A stretch of DNA of 64,000 bases. Origin: Actinomyces sp. oral taxon 171 str. F0337 (lineage in GTDB: Bacteria > Actinomycetota > Actinomycetes > Actinomycetales > Actinomycetaceae). Below, one piece after another: positions 47,580-56,219 of this stretch. The stretch spans positions 2,976,001 to 3,040,000 of the forward strand of contig NZ_CP040005.1 of NCBI RefSeq assembly GCF_005696555.1. The letters run 5' to 3'. Made by a program: the position numbers and the translations under genes. The first letter of the stretch is position 1, and each line of letters begins with the position of its first letter. The notes beneath the pieces were generated by a model. It did no database searches, had not been told where the DNA came from, and was given only the letters and a program-made list of their open reading frames with translations.

Positions 47580-48449
47580 TCAGTCGCCGACGGCGCGCAG
47601 GTGCTCCAGCACCTCGGCGTGGGCGGTCGGGGTACCCACAAGGAGCGAGCCGGCACGGCGCACGTCGAAGGGCGCCCCGTCCATCCGGGTGAGAATGGCG
47701 CCGGTCTCGGAGCACAGCAGCGCACCGGCCGCGACGTCCCAGGGATGGAGCCGCGGCTGGGCGTAGACGACCGCGCCACCGGCGGCCACCTCCGCCATCT
47801 CCAGGGCGGCCGCCCCGTAGCAGCGCATCCCGCGTGAGGCCCCGATAGCCCTTCCGATACCCGCGTCCTGCGTGAGCTGGTAGTGGGCGATGAGCATGCC
47901 CTCGCTCAAGGGCAGGTCCTCCACCCGCCCCAGAGCCCGCGGCGCCGCACCATCGTTACCCGCCGCCTCCGCCCGGAGCGGCTGGACCCATGCGCCCCGC
48001 CCGCGGATGGCCGTGTAGAGCCGGTCGGCCACGGGGTCGGCGAGGACCGCCACCGTGGGTACGCCGTCGTCGACCAGGGCCAGGGAGATGGCCCAGTCGC
48101 GGTGGGTGGCCACATAGTTGAGGGTACCGTCGATGGGGTCGAGCACCCAGGCCGGCCCGCGGTAGGTCTCGAAGTCCTGGACGCGGTGCGCCTCCTCGCC
48201 GTGGATGGGGACACCGGTGGCCTCCAGGTGGCCGGCGATGCGCTCCTCGACGCCGCGGTCGACCTGGGTGACCAGGTCGTTGCGGTGCGCCTTGGCCTCG
48301 ACCCGCAGGTCCTCACCCGGATCCAGGGCGAAGGCGGCCGCCTGGCGGACCGCACCCACCCCGCGGGCGAGCAGCTCCTCCAGGGAGGCCGACGTCGTCG
48401 GCCCCTCTGACGGCTTCGGGGTCGCTGACCCGCCGCCACTGGCACTCAC
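47580..48449 (-). CDS. Inositol monophosphatase family protein
   Basis: A 289-residue Mg2+-dependent phosphatase. Metal-binding motifs are in order: GEEAH (about residue 80), WVLDPIDGTLNYV (about 97) and LHPWDVAAGALL (about 225). It removes phosphate from inositol-1-phosphate or related sugar phosphates; in actinomycetes this can feed mycothiol and inositol lipid synthesis. GTG 48449 overlaps the permease stop as GTGA, so the two genes form an operon. A 48-base repeat and a hairpin follow it. Confidence 0.9.
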   Translation of the reverse strand: MSASGGGSATPKPSEGPTTSASLEELLARGVGAVRQAAAFALDPGEDLRVEAKAHRNDLVTQVDRGVEERIAGHLEATGVPIHGEEAHRVQDFETYRGPAWVLDPIDGTLNYVATHRDWAISLALVDDGVPTVAVLADPVADRLYTAIRGRGAWVQPLRAEAAGNDGAAPRALGRVEDLPLSEGMLIAHYQLTQDAGIGRAIGASRGMRCYGAAALEMAEVAAGGAVVYAQPRLHPWDVAAGALLCSETGAILTRMDGAPFDVRRAGSLLVGTPTAHAEVLEHLRAVGD

Positions 48450-49915
48450 GACTGGGGCTCCTGCTGCCTGGCGAGTCGGTGGCTGTGGACGAACCAGGCC
48501 ACCCCCAGAACCACCAACCATAAGGGCGAGGCGAAGACCGCGATGCGGGTGTCGTGGGCCTGGGTGAGGGTCCAGATGACGAAGGCGAAGAAGCCCAGGC
48601 ACAGCCAGGCCGCCCCGCGCTCACCGGGCAGGCGGAAGGTGCTGGCCTGGTGCAGCTCGGGCCGCAGGGTGAGGAACCGCAGGTAGCTCACAACGATGAT
48701 GCACCACACGAGGATGAACAAGACGCTGGCCACCGTGGTCACCGTCGTGAAGGCCGCGATGATGGACTTGGAGGTGTAGAGCAACGGGATCGAGGTGAGC
48801 AGACTGGCGCAGGTGACGGCCAGGGACACTCCCGGCACCGAACGTGTCGTCAGCCTGCGGAAGATGTGGGGGGCGTTGTCCGCCCAGGACAGGCCGAAGA
48901 GCATCCGGGAGGTGGAGTAGACCCCGGAATTGGCCGACGAAGCCGCGGCCGTGAGCACCACGAAGTTGACGACGCTGGCTGCCACGCCGAGCCCCGCCAG
49001 GGCGAACATGGCCACAAAGGGACTGTCCTCGGGGTTGATCTCCTGCCACGGTGTGACGGCCATGATGGCTGCGAGGGCCCCCAGGTAGAACAGGACGATG
49101 CGCACCGGGATGGCGTTGATGGCCCGCGGGAGGGTGACCTCCGGGTCCTTGGCCTCGGCGGCCGCGGTCCCTACGAGCTCGGTGCCCACGAAGGCGAAGA
49201 TGGCGATCTGGAAGGCCCCGAAGAACCCGCTCGCACCGTTGGGGAATAACCCTCCGCTCCAGATGTTGGAGATCTGGGCGTGGGCGCCGTTGGGTGCCGT
49301 GAACCCGCGCAGCACCATGAGGACGCCGACGACGACGAGCGCCATGATGGCCACGATCTTGATAATGGAGAACCAGAACTCGATCTCCCCGAAGGCCTTG
49401 ACGGTGGCGAGGTTGAGGCCGAACAGCAGGATCACGGTCACCACCGGCGTGATCCACAGCGGCAGGTGCGGCCACCAGTACCTCACGTACCCGGTGATGA
49501 CGATGACCTCGGCCACAGCCGTCACCAGCCAGCACACGTAGTAGGTCCAGCCCACGAAGAAGCCGGCCCACGGCCCGATGAGGTCGTGGGCGACGTCGGC
49601 GAAGGACTTGTAGGACAGGTTGGACAGCAGCACCTCGCCCAGGGCCCGCATGACCAGGAAGAGGATGGCGCCGATGACCGCGTAGACGAGGAACACACCG
49701 GGGCCGGCCAGGGAGATCGTCTTTCCCGACCCCATGAACAACCCGGTTCCGATGGCCCCGCCGATGGCGATGAGCTGGACGTGGCGGTTGGTGAGGTGGC
49801 GCTGGAGCCGGGGTTCGGCGTCGTGGTCCACCATCTGGTCGAGGTCAGGCCGCTGAGGCGACTCTGAGGGCTCGACCGCCGAGGCGGAATCGGCGGGCGG
49901 CGGCGTGTGGGGCAT
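48446..49915 (-). CDS. APC-family amino acid permease (CycA/AAT-like)
   Basis: A 489-residue proton-coupled amino acid importer with twelve hydrophobic helices. RHVQLIAIGGAIGTGLFMGSG opens the first helix as in AAT-family permeases, and EFWFSIIKIVAI and FVGTELVGTAAAEAKDP are conserved. The closest functional class is D-serine/D-alanine/glycine transporters (CycA), but the exact substrate is open. A disordered, acidic N-terminus of about 45 residues comes first. AGGAG precedes ATG 49915. It shares a promoter region with the divergent DUF2079 gene. Confidence 0.87.
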   Translation of the reverse strand: MPHTPPPADSASAVEPSESPQRPDLDQMVDHDAEPRLQRHLTNRHVQLIAIGGAIGTGLFMGSGKTISLAGPGVFLVYAVIGAILFLVMRALGEVLLSNLSYKSFADVAHDLIGPWAGFFVGWTYYVCWLVTAVAEVIVITGYVRYWWPHLPLWITPVVTVILLFGLNLATVKAFGEIEFWFSIIKIVAIMALVVVGVLMVLRGFTAPNGAHAQISNIWSGGLFPNGASGFFGAFQIAIFAFVGTELVGTAAAEAKDPEVTLPRAINAIPVRIVLFYLGALAAIMAVTPWQEINPEDSPFVAMFALAGLGVAASVVNFVVLTAAASSANSGVYSTSRMLFGLSWADNAPHIFRRLTTRSVPGVSLAVTCASLLTSIPLLYTSKSIIAAFTTVTTVASVLFILVWCIIVVSYLRFLTLRPELHQASTFRLPGERGAAWLCLGFFAFVIWTLTQAHDTRIAVFASPLWLVVLGVAWFVHSHRLARQQEPQS

Positions 49916-49995
49916 CTCGTCTCCTGATCGTGGGTGACGCCACGAGCCTAGCGGTACGAGGTTCATCCCCGATTCACACGGGTAGGCTCGGCGCC

Positions 49996-51687
49996 GTGAA
50001 CCTCAAGGAGCAGATCCGCCACTCGATTCCAGCCGTGATCGTCGTCGTCATCGGCGCCTGGGTGATGATCTACTACTCGATCGTCCAGTGGGAGACGATG
50101 AAACCGGTGCCCAGCTGGGACCTGGCGATCTTCTCCGAGCTGGCCAAGGCCTACGCCCACTTCCAGGCCCCGATCGTGCCGGTCAAGGGTGATGGGTACA
50201 ACCTCCTGGGTGACCACTTCCACCCGATCCTCCTTCTCCTCGGGCCGATCTGGCGGCTCTTCCCCACGCCCCTGAGCCTGCTCATCACCCAGGACCTGTT
50301 GCTGGCGGTCTCGGCCTGGCCGCTGACCCGTCTGGCCAGCCGGCTGACGAATCAGTGGGTGGCCGGCGCGCTGGGGCTCGTCTACGTCCTGTCCTGGGGA
50401 ATGCAGGGGGCAGTGGAGGCCCAGTTCCATGAGATCGCCTTCGCGATGCCGATGCTGGCCTACGCCTCGGTGGCCTTCGTGGAGCGGCGCTGGGTGGCGG
50501 TGACGGCCTGGTCGGCGCCCCTGGTCCTGGTCAAGGAGGACATGGGGCTGACGGTGCTCATGATCGGGGTGGCCGTCATCCTCACCTCGCTGGTCCCGGC
50601 CTGGTACCGCACGTGCACGGTCATCCGGCCCGGTGTCCACGGAGCCGACGACCCCGACGACGCCGCTGAGGCCGCTGAGGCCGCTGAGGCCGATGCCGCC
50701 CGCAACCGGCGTCGGGGACTGCGCCTGGGCGTGGGCATGATCGTCGGCGGGATCGCGACCTTCCTCTTCTCCATCCTGGTGTTCCTGCCGGCCTTCAACA
50801 TCAACGGGGTGTGGGACTACGGGCTGAGCTCGCAGGACAAGCCCACGTCGCCGGACGCCCTGACCCAGAAGGTCAAGGTGGTCGTCATGCTGATCCTCAC
50901 CAGCGGGATCATCGGGGTCACCTCACCGTGGCTGCTCGTGGTGCTGCCGACGCTGGCGTGGAGGTTCCTGGGGTCGGTGGAGTTCTACTGGGTGTGGGAC
51001 AACTGGCACTACAACGCCACCCTCATGCCCATCGCGCTGGGGGCGCTGCTCGACGTCGTCGCCCGGCGCCGGATGCACGGCTCCTACGCGGCCGACCGCC
51101 CCGTCAGGGAGGTGGGGGTCGACGGCCGGGCGGTCATGGACTCCTCAGTCGAGGCCGCCGAAGGCGAGGGCGCCGGAGCCGACGAGTCCGACGTCGACAG
51201 TCCCCGCCGGCACCCGGCAGCCTTCCCCACCTGGCTCACGGTGCCGCTGCGGCACCGCTTCGTGGTTGCGACGAGCATCCTCATCGTTGTGGCCACCGGG
51301 GTCCTGACCAGTCCCTACCTCCCGCTGTGGAAGGCCACCGACCAGAAGTTCGACCCGCTCAGCGCCGAGGCCAAGGAGACCGACGAGGCGAAGAGACCCG
51401 AGACGCATCGGGTGGCCGTCGCCCGCGAGGTCATCGCCACCATCCCCGAGGGGGCCACGGTGGTCACCGACCTGTCGCTGCTGGCCTACCTGGTGCCCCG
51501 GGCCGAGGTCTCCTGGGTGGGCACGAGCGGCCCCGACAAGGAGTACATCGTCATGAGCCGGAACAGCTCCAGCCAGTGGGGCACCACCAACGCCGCCACC
51601 TGGGGCGAGCAGCACTCCAAGCAGGGGGCCGACTACTCCCTCATCTTCAACAAGGACGGCTACCAGATCGCCAAGCGCAATGGCTGA
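49996..51687 (+). CDS. DUF2079 family polytopic membrane protein
   Basis: A 563-residue protein with about nine or ten hydrophobic helices. WDLAIFSELAKAYAHFQAP, GDHFHPILLLLGPIW, EAQFHEIAF and LVKEDMGLTV are the DUF2079 signature, a family related to GT-C glycosyltransferases. Two acidic loops are low-complexity; one is encoded by 9-bp repeats near 50665. The C-terminal soluble part begins after LTSPYLPLW. TAGGCT (49983-49988) ends seven bases before GTG 49996, so it is probably leaderless. Its last eight bases overlap the first fluC gene. Confidence 0.86.
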   Translation: MNLKEQIRHSIPAVIVVVIGAWVMIYYSIVQWETMKPVPSWDLAIFSELAKAYAHFQAPIVPVKGDGYNLLGDHFHPILLLLGPIWRLFPTPLSLLITQDLLLAVSAWPLTRLASRLTNQWVAGALGLVYVLSWGMQGAVEAQFHEIAFAMPMLAYASVAFVERRWVAVTAWSAPLVLVKEDMGLTVLMIGVAVILTSLVPAWYRTCTVIRPGVHGADDPDDAAEAAEAAEADAARNRRRGLRLGVGMIVGGIATFLFSILVFLPAFNINGVWDYGLSSQDKPTSPDALTQKVKVVVMLILTSGIIGVTSPWLLVVLPTLAWRFLGSVEFYWVWDNWHYNATLMPIALGALLDVVARRRMHGSYAADRPVREVGVDGRAVMDSSVEAAEGEGAGADESDVDSPRRHPAAFPTWLTVPLRHRFVVATSILIVVATGVLTSPYLPLWKATDQKFDPLSAEAKETDEAKRPETHRVAVAREVIATIPEGATVVTDLSLLAYLVPRAEVSWVGTSGPDKEYIVMSRNSSSQWGTTNAATWGEQHSKQGADYSLIFNKDGYQIAKRNG

Positions 51688-52261
51688 GGTCGGTCCCGGT
51701 GCCGATGCTGGGACCCACGACGCCTCCGGGGCCGAATGTGTTCCCCCACCGGGGGCTGTCATCAACACGGATCCGGGAGCTGAGCCCTCACCTACGGTCG
51801 CTGAGGGCTCCTCGCCGGTGGTCGGGCGGGCTCCGTCCGTGGCCGCCTCCCTGGCCCTGGTCGCCGCCGGCGGTTGCACGGGCACTCTGGTGCGCGCGGC
51901 TCTGGAGCGGGCCTGGCCCGCAGCGCCCGGGCACCTACCGGTGACGACGCTGGCCCTCAACGTGGTCGGGGCCCTGGCCCTGGGGCTGCTGCTCGGGGCG
52001 CTCGGCGAGGGACGCCCCCGCCTGCGACTGGCCCTGGGCACAGGGGTGCTGGGAGGGCTGACGACGCACTCGACCTTCATCCTGGAGAGCCATCGGCTCC
52101 TGACCTCCGGCGGGGACGCCGGTCACCCGGTCCTCGGCGCCGTCTACCTGGTGGGGTCGATGGCGGCTGGACTGGGGACGGCCGGTCTCGGGCTGTGGCT
52201 GGCCGGTCAGCTGCACCGCCCGGGCCGCCCGGACGGCAGCATCCTCCCGGAGGTGCCATGA
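51680..52261 (+). CDS. crcB: FluC/CrcB fluoride channel subunit 1
   Basis: A 193-residue membrane protein with four helices after a 60-residue disordered N-terminus. AAGGCTGTLVRAALE, LALNVVGALALGLLLG and GLTTHSTFILES match the Fluc fold (asparagine in helix 2, TTxSTF in the helix 3 break). It forms a dual-topology dimer that lets fluoride leave the cell. ATG 51680 overlaps the DUF2079 gene. It pairs with the next gene. No fluoride riboswitch is visible upstream. Confidence 0.9.
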   Translation: MAEVGPGADAGTHDASGAECVPPPGAVINTDPGAEPSPTVAEGSSPVVGRAPSVAASLALVAAGGCTGTLVRAALERAWPAAPGHLPVTTLALNVVGALALGLLLGALGEGRPRLRLALGTGVLGGLTTHSTFILESHRLLTSGGDAGHPVLGAVYLVGSMAAGLGTAGLGLWLAGQLHRPGRPDGSILPEVP

Positions 52262-52767
52262 GCGGGACCGCTGCCACAGGACTGGGGACCTGGCTCGTCG
52301 ACTGGCTCCCCCTGGCGATGGCCGGCGGGGTGGGGGCGGCCTGCCGCTGGTGCGTGGACACCTCCGTCAGCCGCCTCAGCAACCGAGTCGTCCAGGACAC
52401 CGCAGCGGGCGCCTGGCAGCGGCGTCGTCCCGGGGTGCGGGCGCCGCGGATACCGCAGACCCCCTGGATGCTGCGGATGCCGTGGGGCACGGTCGTCGTC
52501 AACGTGACGGCCTGCCTCCTCATGGGCCTGCTCGTGGGCCGGGCGGGAGGCCCGCCGCGCTCCGGGAGCTGGGCCGCCGCCGCGCTGACCGTGCTGGGGA
52601 CCGGGTTCCTGGGCGGCTACTCGACCTTCTCCACGGCCTGTGTCGAGGGGGCGCGTCTGTTGCTGGCGGGGCGGTGGGGGCCGGCCCTCGTGCACGCGGC
52701 CCTCATGACGGCGGCGACCCTGGGTGCCGTCGGACTCGGACTGTCTGCCGGAGCAGCACTGCGCTAG
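52258..52767 (+). CDS. crcB: FluC/CrcB fluoride channel subunit 2
   Basis: A 169-residue partner: AGGVGAACRWCVDT, TVVVNVTACLLMGLLVG and GFLGGYSTFSTACVE are the Fluc motifs. ATG 52258 overlaps the first subunit's stop as ATGA, so both are made together and probably build an antiparallel heterodimer. The loop between helix 1 and helix 2 carries an extra basic stretch of about 30 residues. Confidence 0.9.
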   Translation: MSGTAATGLGTWLVDWLPLAMAGGVGAACRWCVDTSVSRLSNRVVQDTAAGAWQRRRPGVRAPRIPQTPWMLRMPWGTVVVNVTACLLMGLLVGRAGGPPRSGSWAAAALTVLGTGFLGGYSTFSTACVEGARLLLAGRWGPALVHAALMTAATLGAVGLGLSAGAALR

Positions 52768-52794
52768 GGCGGTTCCCGGCCGGGAACCCCGACT

Positions 52795-52858
52795 CACGTC
52801 GACCGAATCTTCAAAAACGACGCGTATACGTGTCGCCTGTGAAGATTCGGTCGACGTG
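52795..52858. repeat. Long palindromic hairpin between fluC2 and dsbA-like gene
   Basis: 19-base arms (52795-52813 and 52840-52858) are perfect reverse complements. The 26-base loop holds a further near-palindrome, CGACGCGTATACGTGTCG, with one G-U pair. It may act as terminator, attenuator or protein-binding site; no T-run follows. Confidence 0.65.
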
Positions 52859-52969
52859 TGCGCGACGACGTCGGTCCGAGACCAACCTGAGACGCCTGTG
52901 ACGAACTGTGCTCTCACCAGCCTTATGTGGCGTACTGCGGGGCGTACCTCCTCTGACAGACTCGCTGCC

Positions 52970-53833
52970 ATGAGTGTTCAGCCGTCTTCTTCGACGCCGA
53001 CTCGGTCGAGGACCAACCGCGCCACGGTCATCACCCTCGTGGTCATCGCCGTCATCCTGGGCGTCCTCGCCGCGGCGCTGTTGCACAACGTCGCCTCCCG
53101 GCGCCATGGCGCCGCCGCCACCAGCCAGGCCTCCGCCTCCGATTCCGCCACCGCGGCCCCCGAGCCCGTACCGGCTCCTCCGGTCGTCGACCAGCAGACC
53201 CTGGAGCTCATCCACTCCGAGACCCACCGCGACCCGGCCGACGGCCAGGCCAAGGGCAAGGTCGACGCACCAGTCGTCATGGTCATCTACTCCGACTTCG
53301 CCTGTCCCTACTGCACCCAGTTCGCCCAGAAGGTCGAGCCCGAGCTGGACAAGCTGGTGAAACAGGGCACGTTGCGCGTTGAATGGCGTGACCTGGCTCA
53401 GATCAGCGAGACCTCGCCCCTGGCCGCTCAGGCCGGGCGGGCCGCCGCCAAGCAGGGCAAGTTCTGGGAGTTCCACGACGCCGTCTACGCCGCCGCCGAC
53501 CCCCAGGGCCACCCGACCTACACCGAGGACTCGCTGGTCGCCTTCGCCAAGAAGGCCGGGGTGCCGGACCTGAAGAAGTTCCGCGCCGATATGACCGCCG
53601 CGGAGACCGTCAAGGCCGTCTCCGAGTCCACCAACCATGTCCACTCCATCGGCATTCAGGGAACCCCGTTCATGATCGTGGGCGAGACCTACATCAGCGG
53701 TTACAAGGACGCCGACTACATGACGGCCGTCGTCAAGAGCCAGGCCGCCAAGGCCAAGGAGGCCAAGGAGGCCAAGGAGGCCAAGGGAACCAAGGGAGCC
53801 ACGCGCCCCGCGGCACCGGCGTCGGCGAACTGA
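52970..53833 (+). CDS. DsbA-like thioredoxin-fold membrane-anchored protein
   Basis: A 287-residue protein with one N-terminal anchor helix (TVITLVVIAVILGVLAAALL) and then an extracytoplasmic thioredoxin/DsbA domain with CPYC (SDFACPYCTQFAQKVEP, about residue 108) and the cis-Pro motif GIQGTPFMIVG. It probably makes or shuffles disulfides in exported proteins. The C-terminus is a 9-bp-repeat-encoded KEA tract. CAGACT (52957-52962) ends seven bases before ATG 52970, suggesting a leaderless start; longer upstream frames run through the hairpin. Confidence 0.87.
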   Translation: MSVQPSSSTPTRSRTNRATVITLVVIAVILGVLAAALLHNVASRRHGAAATSQASASDSATAAPEPVPAPPVVDQQTLELIHSETHRDPADGQAKGKVDAPVVMVIYSDFACPYCTQFAQKVEPELDKLVKQGTLRVEWRDLAQISETSPLAAQAGRAAAKQGKFWEFHDAVYAAADPQGHPTYTEDSLVAFAKKAGVPDLKKFRADMTAAETVKAVSESTNHVHSIGIQGTPFMIVGETYISGYKDADYMTAVVKSQAAKAKEAKEAKEAKGTKGATRPAAPASAN

Positions 53834-54029
53834 CCACGACGCGGAGAAGAACAACGAGGGGGCGCGGGCGGCGCACGCGCGCCCATCCCACCCCAGGGCT
53901 CATGCCCCGACTCGCCACGACGGCGGGCCGGGGGAGGCTATTCTTCCACCACCTGTCCCATCGATCGTCTGACGGGCAATGACGCGAACCGCAACGTCAC
54001 CAACGGTCGTCTCACCAAGGAGCGCGAGC

Positions 54030-54977
54030 ATGGCACTGAGCATCGGAGTGGATGTCGGCGGAACGAAGATCGCGGCCGGCGTCGTCGACGACGACGGAAA
54101 GGTTCTTCAGACGATTCGGCGCGACTCCCCCGCCTTCAGCCGCCAGGCGATCATCGACACGATCACGACGGTGGTGCACCGGCTGCGGGAGGACTTCCCC
54201 GACGTGGCCACCGTGGGCATCGGGGCGGCGGGCTTCGTGTCCGCCGACCGCAACACGATGGCGCACGGCACCAACCTGGACTGGACCGGCATGCGGATCG
54301 GCGACGTCATCTCCGAGGGTGTGGGCCTTCCCGTCGTCGTCGAGAACGACGCCAACGCCTTCGGTTGGGCCGAGGCCCGCTTCGGGGCGGCCCGAGGTAA
54401 GCGCAACGCCCTCATCGTGGCCATCGGCACCGGCGTCGGCGGGGCCATCATCGTCGACGGCCACCTCCTGCGCGGGGCTGCCGGATTCGGCGGGGAGATC
54501 GGGCACCTCACCGTCGTCCCCGGCGGGCGCCCCTGCGGGTGCGGCCTGCGCGGGTGCCTGGAGCGCTACAGCGCCGGCACGGCCCTGGGTGTCAACGCCT
54601 GGGAGCTGGCGCAGTTCCGCCCCGGCTACGCGGCCCGCATCATCGAGCTCTCCGGAGGCAACCCGGAGCACATCTCCGGCAAGGCCGTCACCGCGGCCGC
54701 TCGTGAGGGGGACCAGGCGGCCCTGGAGTGCTACGAGCAGCTCACCCACTGGCTGGGAGTGGGGCTGGCGGACATGTGCGCGCTGCTGGACCCCGAGGTC
54801 GTCGTCATCGCCGGCGGCCTGGCCGAGGCCGGCGACATCCTGCTCGCCCCCACGCGCAAGACCTTCGATGAGAACCTCACGGCCGGCACCCACCGCCCCA
54901 CCATCCCGGTGGTCCTGGCCGAGGGCGGCCAGGAGGCCGGACTGGTCGGCGCCGCGGATCTGGCCCGCCAGCCCTGA
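54030..54977 (+). CDS. glk: ROK-family glucokinase
   Basis: A 315-residue sugar kinase that phosphorylates glucose with ATP. The phosphate motif is DVGGTKIAAGVVDDDG; the sugar-binding residues are in GTNLDWTG and VVENDANAFGWAEARFG; EIGHL and the ROK zinc motif CGCGLRGCLERYSAG (about residue 170) follow. AAGGAG precedes ATG 54030. It is a single gene. It may feed glycolysis from glucan breakdown by the pullulanase in this window (inference). Confidence 0.9.
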   Translation: MALSIGVDVGGTKIAAGVVDDDGKVLQTIRRDSPAFSRQAIIDTITTVVHRLREDFPDVATVGIGAAGFVSADRNTMAHGTNLDWTGMRIGDVISEGVGLPVVVENDANAFGWAEARFGAARGKRNALIVAIGTGVGGAIIVDGHLLRGAAGFGGEIGHLTVVPGGRPCGCGLRGCLERYSAGTALGVNAWELAQFRPGYAARIIELSGGNPEHISGKAVTAAAREGDQAALECYEQLTHWLGVGLADMCALLDPEVVVIAGGLAEAGDILLAPTRKTFDENLTAGTHRPTIPVVLAEGGQEAGLVGAADLARQP

Positions 54978-55093
54978 ACCACCCGGGCACCATCCTCGGG
55001 TCGGCCTGGAAACCAGCAGCCATCCAGGCTCTTACGGGAACCTCGCGAGATGACGCGGCGTCAGCGTGCGCTATTGCACCGACCCTCCCATTG

Positions 55094-55110
55094 TTAGGTA
55101 TGCCTTACCT
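55094..55110 (+). promoter_or_regulatory. DtxR/IdeR-type iron box
   Basis: TTAGGTATGCCTTACCT (arms AGGTA/TACCT) resembles the DtxR consensus TTAGGTTAGCCTAACCTAA. It lies 62 bases before the siderophore-binding protein gene. It should repress the operon when iron is sufficient. Confidence 0.75.
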
Positions 55111-55171
55111 CGGTTAGCGTCAGCCTGTTCGACCGATCTCTCCTGATCGGCTCTACCAGAGAAGAGGCCTC

Positions 55172-56206
55172 GTGACCGTCTCACGCAAGTCATTCATCCT
55201 TGGCACCGCGTCCCTGTCCACTACCACTCTCCTGGCGGCCTGCGGCCGCTCCAAGAGCGCATCGTCCACCACCTCCGGCAAGACCATTTCGATCAAGCAC
55301 GTCTACGGCACCACCGAGGTTCCCGCAGACGCCACCAAGGTCGCCACCGTTGCCTGGGCCAACCAGGACGTCCTCCTGGCGCTGGGCATCATGCCGCTGG
55401 GCTTCTCCAAGCAGACCTGGGGAGTGACCGACGGCTCCGGCATGCTGCCCTGGACCAAGGAGAAGGTCGACGAGCTGACCGCTAACGGTGCCGCCCAGCC
55501 CAAGCTCTTCGACGACGACGGTGGCGTCAAGATCAACCCCCAAGCCGTTAACGCCACCAAGCCCGAGGTCATCCTGGCCGTCTACTCCGGCATGTCCAAG
55601 GAGGAGTACGAGACGCTGAGCAAGATCGCCCCCACCGTGGCCTACCCGAAGGTCGCCTGGGGCACACCCTGGCGCGAGACTATCGCGATCAACGCCACAG
55701 CCGTCGGCAAAAAGACCGAGGGCGACACGCTTGTGGCTGACCTGGAGAAGCAGGTGGCCGATGCCGTCGCCAAGCACCCGCAGATCAAGGGCAAGGCCGC
55801 TGCCTTCTGCTACACCGCCGAAGGCGATGCGACCAAGTTCGGCTACTACACCACCGCCGACCCTCGTACCGCCTTCCTGCCCGACCTGGGGATGAAGGTG
55901 CCGGCCTCCGTGGAGAAGACCTCCAAGGAGAACGCCTCGGCCTTCAATGTGGACATCTCCACCGAGAACGCGGACTCGCTCAACGACTTCGACCTCATCG
56001 TCATGTACGGCACCGAGTCCGACCTGGCCGCCATGCAGGCCAACAGCCTCCTGAGCCAGGTGCGCGCCATCAAGAACGGCGCAGTCGCCTTCGTGGGCAA
56101 TAGCGATCCGATGGCTGCCTCCACCAACCCCGGCCCGCTGTCGATCCCGTGGGGCATCGAGAAGTACGTGGGGCTCATCGCCACCGCGGCGGGCAAGGTG
56201 AAGTGA
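55172..56206 (+). CDS. Iron-siderophore ABC transporter substrate-binding lipoprotein
   Basis: A 344-residue FepB/FecB-type binding protein: lipobox LAACGRS after a short signal, then TISIKHVYGTTEVPADATKV, ALGIMPLGF and a long central helix between two lobes. It captures ferric siderophore outside the membrane and hands it to the two permeases downstream. GTG 55172 has GAAGAGG upstream. It is first in the iron operon. Confidence 0.9.
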   Translation: MTVSRKSFILGTASLSTTTLLAACGRSKSASSTTSGKTISIKHVYGTTEVPADATKVATVAWANQDVLLALGIMPLGFSKQTWGVTDGSGMLPWTKEKVDELTANGAAQPKLFDDDGGVKINPQAVNATKPEVILAVYSGMSKEEYETLSKIAPTVAYPKVAWGTPWRETIAINATAVGKKTEGDTLVADLEKQVADAVAKHPQIKGKAAAFCYTAEGDATKFGYYTTADPRTAFLPDLGMKVPASVEKTSKENASAFNVDISTENADSLNDFDLIVMYGTESDLAAMQANSLLSQVRAIKNGAVAFVGNSDPMAASTNPGPLSIPWGIEKYVGLIATAAGKVK

Positions 56207-56219
56207 GTACCAGGGCCCG

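Noticed and set aside
49916..52257. Fluoride riboswitch ahead of the crcB genes
   Set aside because: The crcB genes overlap the DUF2079 gene and no fluoride-aptamer-like motif could be identified upstream.
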